Origin: Ilumatobacteraceae bacterium
GTDB taxonomy: Bacteria; Actinomycetota; Acidimicrobiia; Acidimicrobiales; Ilumatobacteraceae
NCBI GenBank assembly: GCA_023263695.1
Contig: JALQUZ010000002.1
Span: forward strand, 1 to 64,000
DNA length: 64,000 bases
Direction: 5' to 3'
Below the pieces are notes generated by a model, which saw nothing but the letters and a program-made list of their open reading frames with translations, did no database searches and was not told where the DNA came from. The position numbers and the translations under genes were made by a program. Below are positions 1 to 9,149 of the stretch, piece after piece (position 1 is the first letter of the stretch; each line of letters begins with the position of its first letter).

Positions 1-234
1 CGGCACCGGCGAGCGTGGCACGATTTGAGCAAGTCCCTCTGCAGCTTCTATTTCATTACACGTGCAACGAACAATGTCGCATCCTGCTGCAGCGAGTGCA
101 TAAATCTGCTGCAGAGTTCCCTCAACATCGGCTGTTTTTGTAATGGTCATGGACTGGACGCTGACCGGCGCCCCACCACCAACCGCCACCTTGCCTATGT
201 GAATCTGCTTCGTCTGGCGGCGCTCAAAACTCAT
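1..234 (-). CDS. ispG: 4-hydroxy-3-methylbut-2-enyl diphosphate synthase, N-terminal part (truncated by window edge)
   Basis: Reverse-strand reading from ATG at 234 gives MSFERRQTKQIHIGKVAVGGGAPVSVQSMTITKTADVEGTLQQIYALAAAGCDIVRCTCNE, typical IspG N-terminus; next to rseP and dxr. Confidence 0.9.
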   Translation of the reverse strand, partial: MSFERRQTKQIHIGKVAVGGGAPVSVQSMTITKTADVEGTLQQIYALAAAGCDIVRCTCNEIEAAEGLAQIVPRSPVP

Positions 235-250
235 AATCACCAGTGTGCCA

Positions 251-1495
251 CTACCCGAAGGGCTGAGTGATGTCTAGGTACAAGCCTGCAAAAGTAATCA
301 AGATCAGTAGTGCAACAACTGCTGTTGCGACCGGAATCATTTTGCCAAAATCGGCCCGGTAACGCACTCCCTTTCGGCTGCGCAATCGCTCATATGTGGC
401 AACGGCCGCATGACCGCCATCAAATGGCAACGATGGAAACATGTTGAATACACCAACAAACATGTTGACATAGGCAAGCATGATCAACACGCCTTTCAAG
501 CCATCGCGTTTGCCCGCTTCTCCGCCAACCTGACTTGCCCCCACCACCGTACTTGGTCGAGTTGCTGGATCTGCCGAAGTGTCGCGAACACTGTTGATTG
601 CGTTTGCTGGATTAAAAATTTTTGGAAGAGCTTGCACTGATCCAACGATTGCTTGCGCACCATCGCGCACTGCGTACACGAAAGCACTGGGTAGCGATTG
701 CTTAATGTAATCGACCGATTCAGTGCCGACACCCAAATAACCAAGTGACTCATCGACAGGGTTAGCCGCCAAGGTTGCCTCAAGAGTTTGCTTCGCACCA
801 TCGCGAATAATTTCCACTGCAATCTGCTCACCTGGCGAGTTGCTGGTGATTGCAGCAACCAAATCTTCTCGCGACTTCAACACTTCACCATTAATTGAAG
901 AAATTATGTCGCCTTGACGCAAACCAATTTCGGCGGCAGGAGAACCGCTCACTGGTGCATACACAATGCGCACGCTCCCAGTTTCACCCAAGCGTCCAGC
1001 CGCTGCATACACGCCGACAAATAAAGCAAGCGCAATACACATGTGCATCAGCGATCCTGCCGTGATCACCAGCAACCTACGCGGGTACGACTTCGATCGA
1101 TACGAGCGGTCTTCGTCTGCTGGGTCACAGTCGTCCAAGTTGCTCATGCCAACAATGCGCACAAATGCGCCGAGAGGAAACGCACGAACGCCATATTCAA
1201 GTTCGCCGCGTTTCCTGCTCCATATACGCGGACCAAAACCCATATAAAACTGCGTTACCTTCATGCCAGTTTTTCGAGCAGTCCAGTAGTGACCAAATTC
1301 GTGAAGGAAAATTGAAATCAGCAATCCAACAACGAACACCAAAGTCCACGGATTACGCATGGCTAGCCACACAACAAATGCGAGAACTGCAACCAGAGAG
1401 ACCGCACCACTTCGGTTAGAGGATTGTTCTTTGAGATCCTGGGTATCTCCACCGGCCGCTATTTGCTCGCGAAACCGGCGATACACGTTGCTCAT
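251..1495 (-). CDS. rseP: RIP metalloprotease (site-2 protease, M50 family) with PDZ domain
   Basis: HEFGHYW zinc motif, PDZ-like region, C-terminal FNMFPSLPFDGGH motif. Confidence 0.93.
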   Translation of the reverse strand: MSNVYRRFREQIAAGGDTQDLKEQSSNRSGAVSLVAVLAFVVWLAMRNPWTLVFVVGLLISIFLHEFGHYWTARKTGMKVTQFYMGFGPRIWSRKRGELEYGVRAFPLGAFVRIVGMSNLDDCDPADEDRSYRSKSYPRRLLVITAGSLMHMCIALALFVGVYAAAGRLGETGSVRIVYAPVSGSPAAEIGLRQGDIISSINGEVLKSREDLVAAITSNSPGEQIAVEIIRDGAKQTLEATLAANPVDESLGYLGVGTESVDYIKQSLPSAFVYAVRDGAQAIVGSVQALPKIFNPANAINSVRDTSADPATRPSTVVGASQVGGEAGKRDGLKGVLIMLAYVNMFVGVFNMFPSLPFDGGHAAVATYERLRSRKGVRYRADFGKMIPVATAVVALLILITFAGLYLDITQPFG

Positions 1496-2634
1496 GCAGA
1501 TAACACTTGCAATGCAAACCGACGCGCCAATGCGTCGGCATGCAAAATGTCTTCAACAATTGTTGGTACAAGTCCGTCGTGTTGCTGCAGCGTTGCATCA
1601 ATCACTTCGGAAATCCTCGACCACGTTATGTGTCCGTTCAAAAATGCCTCCACTGCAACTTCGTTTGCTGCACTCAACCAAGCCGGAGCAGTTCCGCCTG
1701 TGCGACCTGCCTGATATGCAAGGTTCAAACAGGTAAAAGTCTGCGTGTCGGGGACTTCAAAATCAAGTCGTGCAAGCGTTGACCAATCAATTGAGCCAAA
1801 CGGCACAGACGCGCGATGCGGATAACTCAAGGCATACGCAATAGGCAAACGCATGTCTGGCATGGATAGCTGCGCAATTACAGCGCCATCGCTGAATTCC
1901 ACCATTGAATGCACCACCGACTGAGGATGCACTACAACATCGATCTGATCGAAACCCGTTCCAAACAGTTCATGTGCTTCAATTACTTCTAAGCCTTTGT
2001 TCATCAATGTTGACGAATCAACCGTAATCTTTGGGCCCATTGACCACGTTGGGTGCTTCAACGCTTCTTCAACAGTCACGCTGGCAAGAGATTCTCGGTT
2101 GCGACCTCGAAAGGGTCCACCACTTGCGGTGAGCAACAAACGATGTACTTCCCTGTCACTATCAATCGAACTTCGTAGACACTGGTGAATCGCGCAATGT
2201 TCACTGTCAACGGGAACGATGTCAGCCCCTGGAATCTTGCGAAGCGGTTGCACAACCGGGCCAGCAGCAATCAAGCTTTCCTTGTTTGCCAGAGCAAGCC
2301 GTTTACCCAGTCGAAGCGTGGACATGGTGACCGATAATCCCGCAAAGCCGACGACACCATTCACCACTACATCGGCTAGTTCGGCAAGCTCCGACTGGTC
2401 AGACACCACGTCAACTCCAGGCAAAGCCTGTGCAACTTCCTTACGCGCGGTCTCATCGGCAACAGCAACAACCTTTGGCTTCCACTGTTTTGCTTGCGCA
2501 ATAACCGCTTGCGCAGAGGTGCCAATGCCTAAACCAACGACTTCAAACTGACCATCGCATTGCGCAATGTAATCAAGAGTTTGTGTGCCAATTGAACCGG
2601 TTGAACCGGCAATAGCAACTCGAGTTATGCCCAA
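1492..2634 (-). CDS. dxr: 1-deoxy-D-xylulose 5-phosphate reductoisomerase
   Basis: GSTGSIGTQTLD Rossmann motif, VPVDSEHCAIHQCL, overlaps rseP start. Confidence 0.96.
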   Translation of the reverse strand: MGITRVAIAGSTGSIGTQTLDYIAQCDGQFEVVGLGIGTSAQAVIAQAKQWKPKVVAVADETARKEVAQALPGVDVVSDQSELAELADVVVNGVVGFAGLSVTMSTLRLGKRLALANKESLIAAGPVVQPLRKIPGADIVPVDSEHCAIHQCLRSSIDSDREVHRLLLTASGGPFRGRNRESLASVTVEEALKHPTWSMGPKITVDSSTLMNKGLEVIEAHELFGTGFDQIDVVVHPQSVVHSMVEFSDGAVIAQLSMPDMRLPIAYALSYPHRASVPFGSIDWSTLARLDFEVPDTQTFTCLNLAYQAGRTGGTAPAWLSAANEVAVEAFLNGHITWSRISEVIDATLQQHDGLVPTIVEDILHADALARRFALQVLSA

Positions 2635-4004
2635 GGCTTAATAACCATGCCGAGGTAATACACGGCTGGCAACACAAACAACATGCTGTCAAAGCGATCA
2701 AGCGCTCCACCATGTCCACTCAACAATGTTCCAAAATCCTTGATGTCTAGGTTGCGCTTAAACATGGACTCGGTGAGATCTCCAAGCGGTGCCATGATGC
2801 TGATGACCAGCGCCAACAGAATCCATGAGCCAAACGAGTTCCACGTTGTGCTCTGCATACCTATCAACACCACGATCACAAATGTTCCGATGGTTCCACC
2901 GATCACACCTTCAACCGACTTCTTCGGACTAATCCATTCACGAAGTGGTTGACGACCAATTGCGGTGCCAACAAAGTAAGCAGCAATGTCGTTAGCAACT
3001 ACGCCGGCAACGATGATAAACAACGTGTCGGTTCCGCGATGCGCAAAGGAATCGCCAAGTGTTGACCAGCGAAGAATGAGCCCGGCATACGAACCCATAA
3101 GGCCGATCCACACCAACGCAATCATGGTTGCCGAACTGTTTGGCACTGGACCCGATTCGACACTGTCGCTGCTAACGAACACCAATGACGTTGCAACGAA
3201 AGCAAACATCAAGACGAGTGGTATTGCCGAGTCACCCTTCCAATATGCAACTGCAGGAGCAGCAACGCATCCGACAACTCCAATAATGGAAACCGGTCGA
3301 TAACCAGCCTGCGTTATTTGTGTGAAGAATTCAAAGGCTGCCAAACCAATTGCAGCCAACACGATGATCATGACGACAGCAGGACTCAATAACAATGCAC
3401 CAATGAACGCAGCAAGCATTAATGCACCCACTGCAGTTGCTGTTGGCAAGTCACGACCGCCAACAGGTGGACGAGAAATTGAGCCAGTTCCACTTGGTCG
3501 ACCGCCAACTGGCCTACCACCCTGAGCAGGACGTCCCGCGCGCGTGACTTGAGTTGGACGAGTTTGCGCACCAGATGCATCACGTGGAGCAACTGGACGA
3601 CGTGTTTCTCCCGTTGGGTCAGTACCAATCACAATGCGACCTTCTCGGCGTGGTCGTTCAACTGGTGGCGGTGTGGTGGTTTCAAATCGACGCGAACCAC
3701 CAGTGAGATCTACTGGTGGACGACGAGTACCAGTGGACGGCTCGTTATAAGCAGACCACACGTCTGTCTCATCATCAATTTCGACAGCCGGACGACGAGC
3801 GGCTTCGGTGTCTTGTTTCATGAAGCGCGGAATTTCGCCCGTTGCTGGTTCGGTCCAATGCGGCAGTTGCTCGGTTTCATTGCCACCAAATGAAAGCGCC
3901 GGACCACTGTCGTCGTCGCTTCCGAAACGCACTACTCCGAACTCGTCACCAAAGTCAATCGTTGGATCGTTCGTGTTGTCACTTCCGTAATTGTCATCAG
4001 CCAT
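2625..4004 (-). CDS. cdsA: Phosphatidate cytidylyltransferase with long N-terminal low-complexity extension
   Basis: C-terminal multi-TM domain with SPKKSVEGVIGG and SMFKRNLDIKDFGTLLSGHGGALDRFDS signature. Confidence 0.93.
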   Translation of the reverse strand: MADDNYGSDNTNDPTIDFGDEFGVVRFGSDDDSGPALSFGGNETEQLPHWTEPATGEIPRFMKQDTEAARRPAVEIDDETDVWSAYNEPSTGTRRPPVDLTGGSRRFETTTPPPVERPRREGRIVIGTDPTGETRRPVAPRDASGAQTRPTQVTRAGRPAQGGRPVGGRPSGTGSISRPPVGGRDLPTATAVGALMLAAFIGALLLSPAVVMIIVLAAIGLAAFEFFTQITQAGYRPVSIIGVVGCVAAPAVAYWKGDSAIPLVLMFAFVATSLVFVSSDSVESGPVPNSSATMIALVWIGLMGSYAGLILRWSTLGDSFAHRGTDTLFIIVAGVVANDIAAYFVGTAIGRQPLREWISPKKSVEGVIGGTIGTFVIVVLIGMQSTTWNSFGSWILLALVISIMAPLGDLTESMFKRNLDIKDFGTLLSGHGGALDRFDSMLFVLPAVYYLGMVIKPWA

Positions 4005-4015
4005 GAGTGATCTCC

Positions 4016-4573
4016 TTACACTTCGAGTAGTTCTTGTTCCTTACGTGCAAATGCTTTTTCAATTTGTTCAACATGTTCTTGCGTGAGCTTGTCGAGTTCC
4101 TTTTCTGCACGCTCAAGATCGTCTTTGGAGATGTCGCCATCTTTTTCTGACGTTTCGAGAACTTTGCGGGCATCGCGTCGAACGTTTCGCAATGCAATGC
4201 GACCCTCTTCAGCCATGTTCTTCACCACCTTCACATATTCCTTGCGACGCTCTTCGGTCAGCATGGGAAATGACAAGCGAATAACTACGCCATCGTTTCC
4301 GGGGGAAACACCAAGATCACTTGCCTGAATGCCTTTTTCGATGGCAGCAATGGAACCGCGGTCATGCGGTTTGATGATGAGCATCCGCGCCTCCGGCACC
4401 TGAAAGGTGGCCAATTGCTGCAATGGAACGGTTGCCCCGTAGTACTCAACTGGAATGCGCTCAACTAACGACGCATTCGCCCGACCGGTTCGAACACCTA
4501 AAAACTGGGACTGGACATGCTCAAAGGCTCGTGCCATCTTGTCCATGGCATCCAGCAGTGTCTCTTCAATCAC
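4016..4573 (-). CDS. frr: Ribosome recycling factor
   Basis: 185 aa, [31 protein letters not shown]. Confidence 0.97.
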   Translation of the reverse strand: MIEETLLDAMDKMARAFEHVQSQFLGVRTGRANASLVERIPVEYYGATVPLQQLATFQVPEARMLIIKPHDRGSIAAIEKGIQASDLGVSPGNDGVVIRLSFPMLTEERRKEYVKVVKNMAEEGRIALRNVRRDARKVLETSEKDGDISKDDLERAEKELDKLTQEHVEQIEKAFARKEQELLEV

Positions 4574-5301
4574 TCGACCAGCGTACCTATTTCTTCACCC
4601 AGGAGTATGGACTTCACGTTTCCGCGCTGCAACAGGTTGAATACCACGATTGGCAAGTTGTTGTCGCGACAGAACGTAATTGCCGTGCTATCCATGACTT
4701 TTAGGCCCTTGTTAATGACTTCGAGGTACGAGATATTGGAATACTTCGTAGCCGTTTTATCAATTTTGGGATCGGCTGTATACACACCGTCAACCCCAGA
4801 GTGTGTGCCCTTCAAAATTACTTGTGCCGAAATTTCTGCTGCACGCAATGCAGCTGCAGTATCAGTAGTGAAAAATGGGTTTCCTGTTCCGCCCGCCAAA
4901 ATAACGATGCGACCCTTTTCCAAGTGACGCTCTGCGCGGCGTCGAATGTATGGCTCGGCAACTTTTGGCATTTCAACAGCCGACATTACGCGTGACTGTT
5001 GACCAACGCGCTCAAGCGCGTCTTGAAATGCAAGACCGTTCATGACCGTTGCCAACATTCCCATGTAGTCGGCTTGTGCTTGGTCCATTCCTTGTCCGGC
5101 ACCTTTAAGACCGCGCCAGAAGTTTCCGCCACCAACTACTACGGCAATGTCGACGCCTAGTTCTTGTTTAGTTTCGTACAGTTCGGTCGCAACTTGATGC
5201 AACACATCAGTGTCGAGACCGAACCCAGATTTTTCGGCTAATGCCTCACCCGAAAGCTTAAGAACAATTCGATTCCAACGAGCCTTTGGGTGAACAGCCA
5301 T
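4570..5301 (-). CDS. pyrH: Uridylate kinase
   Basis: [50 protein letters not shown]. Confidence 0.97.
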   Translation of the reverse strand: MAVHPKARWNRIVLKLSGEALAEKSGFGLDTDVLHQVATELYETKQELGVDIAVVVGGGNFWRGLKGAGQGMDQAQADYMGMLATVMNGLAFQDALERVGQQSRVMSAVEMPKVAEPYIRRRAERHLEKGRIVILAGGTGNPFFTTDTAAALRAAEISAQVILKGTHSGVDGVYTADPKIDKTATKYSNISYLEVINKGLKVMDSTAITFCRDNNLPIVVFNLLQRGNVKSILLGEEIGTLVE

Positions 5302-5316
5302 GTACGAAATCTACAA

Positions 5317-6105
5317 CTATCCGATCTCAACCTGCGAATAACGCACGATGGTGGACTTGCCAATGACCTGAGCTACGGACTGCTTGTCGTCCTTTGCGTA
5401 TGGCTGTTCGAGCAAACAAATGTCTTTAAAGAAGCCCTGAACACGGCCATCCACAATTTTGCCAATCGCGGCTTCCGGCTTGCCCTCGTTACGAGTAACC
5501 GTTTCGAGAGTTGCGCGCTCGGCAGCAATCACGTCTGCTGGAACGTCGTCTTTCTTTAAGTACTTCGGTCGAGCAAAAGCGATGTGCACCGCAACGTCGT
5601 GCGCAAGCTCTTGTGTTGCATCTGCCATTTCAACAATGACGCCGTTTACACCGCGGCCACCCTGAATGTGTGAGTAAAAGTCGAGAACATTGCCCGATGC
5701 CGCTTCGAAACGAACAATGTCGCCGAGGTCAATCTTTTCCTTGAGCAAAATCTTCAAGTCTTCAAGCTGCTGATTGCGTTCGCTCACTGCTGCTTCGCCC
5801 TTGGCAATGACCAAATCGGCTAAGGCTTCAGCTTCTGCAATGAATTGCTCGCTGCCTGCAACGAAGTCGGTTTCGCACTTGAGTTTCACAATTGCAGCAA
5901 CATTTCCGGTGACCTTTACAGCCACCACACCCTGTGCGCTCTCGCGATCGTCACGCTTTGCACTTGCTGCAAGGCCCTTTTCGCGCAACCACTGCTTTGA
6001 CGCTTCGATGTCTCCACCGTTTTCTTCCAAAGCCTTCTTGCAATCCATCATTCCTGCACCGGTTGTGGCGCGTAGTGATGCAACGTCTTTAGCGGTAAAC
6101 GACAT
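5317..6105 (-). CDS. tsf: Translation elongation factor Ts
   Basis: LRATTGAGMMDCKKALEENGGDIEAS. Confidence 0.97.
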   Translation of the reverse strand: MSFTAKDVASLRATTGAGMMDCKKALEENGGDIEASKQWLREKGLAASAKRDDRESAQGVVAVKVTGNVAAIVKLKCETDFVAGSEQFIAEAEALADLVIAKGEAAVSERNQQLEDLKILLKEKIDLGDIVRFEAASGNVLDFYSHIQGGRGVNGVIVEMADATQELAHDVAVHIAFARPKYLKKDDVPADVIAAERATLETVTRNEGKPEAAIGKIVDGRVQGFFKDICLLEQPYAKDDKQSVAQVIGKSTIVRYSQVEIG

Positions 6106-6107
6106 GA

Positions 6108-6965
6108 TCAGCCTTCAACTTTTGTTTCGGTAGCTGACGCAACACGTGCGTCACGCTGTGCTTGTGCTTCTGCTGCCGCCTTACGAGCGGCATCTTGCTG
6201 AGCTTCGAAAGCTGCTTGCTCTTCTGCGCTACGAGGAGCTGGTGCAGCGGCTGGTGTAGATGAGCGACCAGAAGTCTTCTCTGCAATGAAGCGACCTTCA
6301 ATAACTGCTTCGCAGATCACGCGTGACATCAACTCGTTTGCACGAATTGCGTCGTCGTTACCAGGAATTGGGAAGGTGATGAGGTCTGGGTTCACGTTGG
6401 TGTCAACCACAGCAATGACAGGAATGCCGAGCTTGTTTGCTTCGGTAACTGCAATGCTTTCCTTCACGGTGTCGATGATGAACACTGCCGTTGGTCGGCG
6501 TGCCATATTGCGAATACCGGAAAGGTTCTTCTGCAGCTTCTCGAGTTCGCGCGAGATAAGAAGGGCTTCCTTCTTCGGCATCAGTTCAAACTCGCCGGTG
6601 TCGCGCATGCGCTCGTAGTCCTGCATCTTTTGAACACGCTTTGAAATGGTGTCAAAGTTGGTGAGCATTCCACCCAACCAACGCTCGTTGATGTACGGCA
6701 TGCCGCACTTGTCAGCGAAGAACTTGATTGGATCTTGTGCTTGCTTCTTGGTTCCGATGAACAAGATGCTTCCGCCGTTTGCGACCATGTCGCGAACAAA
6801 CTTGTATGAAGTATCTACGCGATCGAGCGTCTGCTCAAGATCAATGATGTAAATACCGTTGCGCTCACCAAAAATGAATCGCTTCATTCGTGGGTTCCAA
6901 CGATGGGTTTGGTGTCCGAAGTGAACGCCTGCTTCAAGCATTTGGCGCATGCTGACGATTGCCAT
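6108..6965 (-). CDS. rpsB: 30S ribosomal protein S2
   Basis: MRQMLEAGVHFGHQTHRWNPRMKRFIFGERNGIYIIDLEQT; Ala/Gln-rich C-terminal tail. Confidence 0.97.
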   Translation of the reverse strand: MAIVSMRQMLEAGVHFGHQTHRWNPRMKRFIFGERNGIYIIDLEQTLDRVDTSYKFVRDMVANGGSILFIGTKKQAQDPIKFFADKCGMPYINERWLGGMLTNFDTISKRVQKMQDYERMRDTGEFELMPKKEALLISRELEKLQKNLSGIRNMARRPTAVFIIDTVKESIAVTEANKLGIPVIAVVDTNVNPDLITFPIPGNDDAIRANELMSRVICEAVIEGRFIAEKTSGRSSTPAAAPAPRSAEEQAAFEAQQDAARKAAAEAQAQRDARVASATETKVEG

Positions 6966-6978
6966 GACTGTCTCCTCT

Positions 6979-7023
6979 CCTGTGGTTAGGAAACCTGAGC
7001 CCCGGCGCTTTCACGACCACAGG
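6979..7023 (-). promoter_or_regulatory. Candidate structured 5' leader of rpsB
   Basis: Inverted repeat cctgtggt (6979-6986) / accacagg (7016-7023) enclosing a GC-rich internal palindrome, directly upstream of the SD-like GGAGAGGAG and rpsB start. Confidence 0.35.
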
Positions 7024-7063
7024 GTGGAACTCAAGTATGTGTAGTTGGTACTGCACCGCGGTT

Positions 7064-7516
7064 TTACGGCCCGTGTGAGTGTATCGGCACTAAAACGGCT
7101 CGGGGCCTTAGCCCGCTTGGGTTCTTCGTTGCCGGGGAGCACGTCGTTGGGTTGAGATAGACCCCCGACCGGCGTACCCCGATGTACAGGCCACCGCTAG
7201 AGGTGCCAATACGAAAGCCCGAAGTTACGCGGTCTCCTGCGTGTACCTGAAAACTTTCAAGTCGACCGTGCGTGACCAACACCCCGTCCAGGCCGCGCAC
7301 CACCACATAGTTAACACCCGCCACCGAACCCGCAAACGTCACCTCCCCGCTGACAGCCGAATACACCGGTGCGTCTGGTGGGGTCACATATTCAATGCCG
7401 CGATTACCCGCACACCACGCGCATGTCGGTGCACGAAAGGAATCGGCAACAACAAATTGTGTTGGCAACATCAGCGCGCACAGCGCGGCGAAGAACTCAA
7501 TCAATTTCGGCGGCAC
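7064..7516 (-). CDS. Secreted M23/LytM-like domain protein, apparently catalytically degenerate
   Basis: Signal peptide-like N-terminus; AVSGEVTFAGSVAGVNYVVVRGLDGVLVTHGRLESFQVHAGDRVTSG resembles an M23 fold; same position as a secreted M23-like gene near rpsB in other actinobacteria. Confidence 0.7.
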   Translation of the reverse strand: MPPKLIEFFAALCALMLPTQFVVADSFRAPTCAWCAGNRGIEYVTPPDAPVYSAVSGEVTFAGSVAGVNYVVVRGLDGVLVTHGRLESFQVHAGDRVTSGFRIGTSSGGLYIGVRRSGVYLNPTTCSPATKNPSGLRPRAVLVPIHSHGP

Positions 7517-8261
7517 GAAGACGTGAGCGCAATTGCAACACTGCCTTCGTATGAATCTGCGACACTCTGCTCTCGGTTACACCGAGTACTTCGCCAATTT
7601 CGGCAAGCGTGAGATTCTCTTCGTAGTACAACACAAGAACAGTTCGTTCTTTTTCTGGAAGCTTCTTCATTTCTTGGCGCATAATCTTGCGTGTTTCGTC
7701 TGCTTCAACGACTGCGTCTGGGCTAGTTGCTCGATGCATGTCTGAATGTGTGGCTGTTGCGGTGTTATCGGCAACCACGTGATCAAGTGGACCAACTGAA
7801 CCTGCCGCAATGTCGGATAGCCATTTTTGAAAATCGGTATCGGAAATTTCTAGCTTCGCCGCAATTTCTTCCTCCGACGGCGAGCGACCCAGTTCGTGTT
7901 CAAGCGCTGACATCGCCTGTTCCACCGAACGCGACTTTGAACGCACGCTTCTCGGAACCCAGTCAAGTGCACGAAGGCTGTCAAGAATTGCGCCACGAAT
8001 TCTCGGTATTGCATACGTCTCAAACTTTGCGCCCTGCGTTGGGTCATACCGATCAATGGCATTCATCAATCCGAACACGCCAGCAGAAACTAAATCTCCC
8101 GTGTCAACACGCTTCGGTAATCCTGCTGCAAGACGACCAGCAACGAACTTGATGAGCGATGCGTAATGAACCACTAACCATTCGCGCGCAATGGGGTCTT
8201 TGCCATCGTGCCACTGCTGCCAAGCATCATCAATGGTCAGGCGAACGGGCAGAGCATTCAT
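7497..8261 (-). CDS. whiG: RNA polymerase sigma factor, FliA/WhiG family
   Basis: 254 aa; GDLVSAGVFGLMNAIDRYDPTQGAKFETYAIPRIRGAILDSLRALDWVPRSVRSKSR and C-terminal LAEIGEVLGVTESRVSQIHTKAVLQLR. Confidence 0.9.
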   Translation of the reverse strand: MNALPVRLTIDDAWQQWHDGKDPIAREWLVVHYASLIKFVAGRLAAGLPKRVDTGDLVSAGVFGLMNAIDRYDPTQGAKFETYAIPRIRGAILDSLRALDWVPRSVRSKSRSVEQAMSALEHELGRSPSEEEIAAKLEISDTDFQKWLSDIAAGSVGPLDHVVADNTATATHSDMHRATSPDAVVEADETRKIMRQEMKKLPEKERTVLVLYYEENLTLAEIGEVLGVTESRVSQIHTKAVLQLRSRLRAAEID

Positions 8262-8270
8262 GCCCTGTAA

Positions 8271-9149
8271 TTATGCCCGCGGATGAGATACCCCGTAGGC
8301 AGACTTCAGTCGCTCTTTGCTCACATGCGTATAACGCTGAGTGGTTGCCACATCGCTATGCCCCAATAACTCCTGCACCGCCCGAAGGTCGGCGCCGTTA
8401 TCGAGCAAATGTGTTGCAAACGTGTGGCGAAGTGCGTGCGGGTGCGTTGGCGCCAATGAGCGTGCATCGATGATTCGGCGCACATCGCGAGTGCCAAGCC
8501 GACCACCGCGGCCATTCACAAACAGTGCAACTTCGGTTTTATCGGCAGAAACTTCATGGCGGAGCACCGCCCAAGCTGTAAGTGCAACTAGCGAAGGTTC
8601 GCTCACAGGAACCCGGCGTTGCTTATTGCCCTTACCGGTAACGATGACCGCTTGTTGTTTCACATTCACACTGTCCACATCAAGCGAACACAGTTCGCTT
8701 ACTCGCAGTCCGCTGCCATAGAGCAATTCGATAATTGCGGTGTCGCGCGCTTTCTTCCAGTCGGGGTCTTCTTCGTTTGCAGCATGCAACAGCGCATTCA
8801 ACTGTTCATTCGTGAGCACCTTTGGAAGCCGACCCGTGTCGGTAGGTGTCCGCACGCCAGCAGTTGGATCAACGTCAATTTTGTGATCACGGACAAGCCA
8901 TGCAAAGTATTTACGTAGCGCTGCAACCTTGCGACCAACACTGCGCTTGGCCATTTTCATGGTGGTGAGAAACCCGATGTACTGCCGCACCACATCTTTA
9001 GTCACCTTGCGAGGGTCATCTATGGATTGGCGCTCCACCCAATTGGCAAATTGCGAAATGTCGCTGACATAGGCAGAAATAGTGTTTGCAGATGCGGCAG
9101 TAAGCGACGTCGCGAAGTGGTCAATTTCCCAAGCGGTTGCTGCCTCCAT
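8271..9149 (-). CDS. xerC: Tyrosine recombinase XerC (likely start MEAATAWEID; ORF open to 9206)
   Basis: LYGSGLRVSELCSLD, HPHALRHTFATHLLDNGADLRAVQELLGHSDVATTQRYTHVS. Confidence 0.9.
   Translation of the reverse strand: MEAATAWEIDHFATSLTAASANTISAYVSDISQFANWVERQSIDDPRKVTKDVVRQYIGFLTTMKMAKRSVGRKVAALRKYFAWLVRDHKIDVDPTAGVRTPTDTGRLPKVLTNEQLNALLHAANEEDPDWKKARDTAIIELLYGSGLRVSELCSLDVDSVNVKQQAVIVTGKGNKQRRVPVSEPSLVALTAWAVLRHEVSADKTEVALFVNGRGGRLGTRDVRRIIDARSLAPTHPHALRHTFATHLLDNGADLRAVQELLGHSDVATTQRYTHVSKERLKSAYGVSHPRA

Noticed and set aside
8271-9149. xerC as a mobile-element integrase
   Set aside because: It lies in the conserved housekeeping order rpsB-whiG-xerC-dprA-comM and matches chromosomal XerC, not an island integrase.
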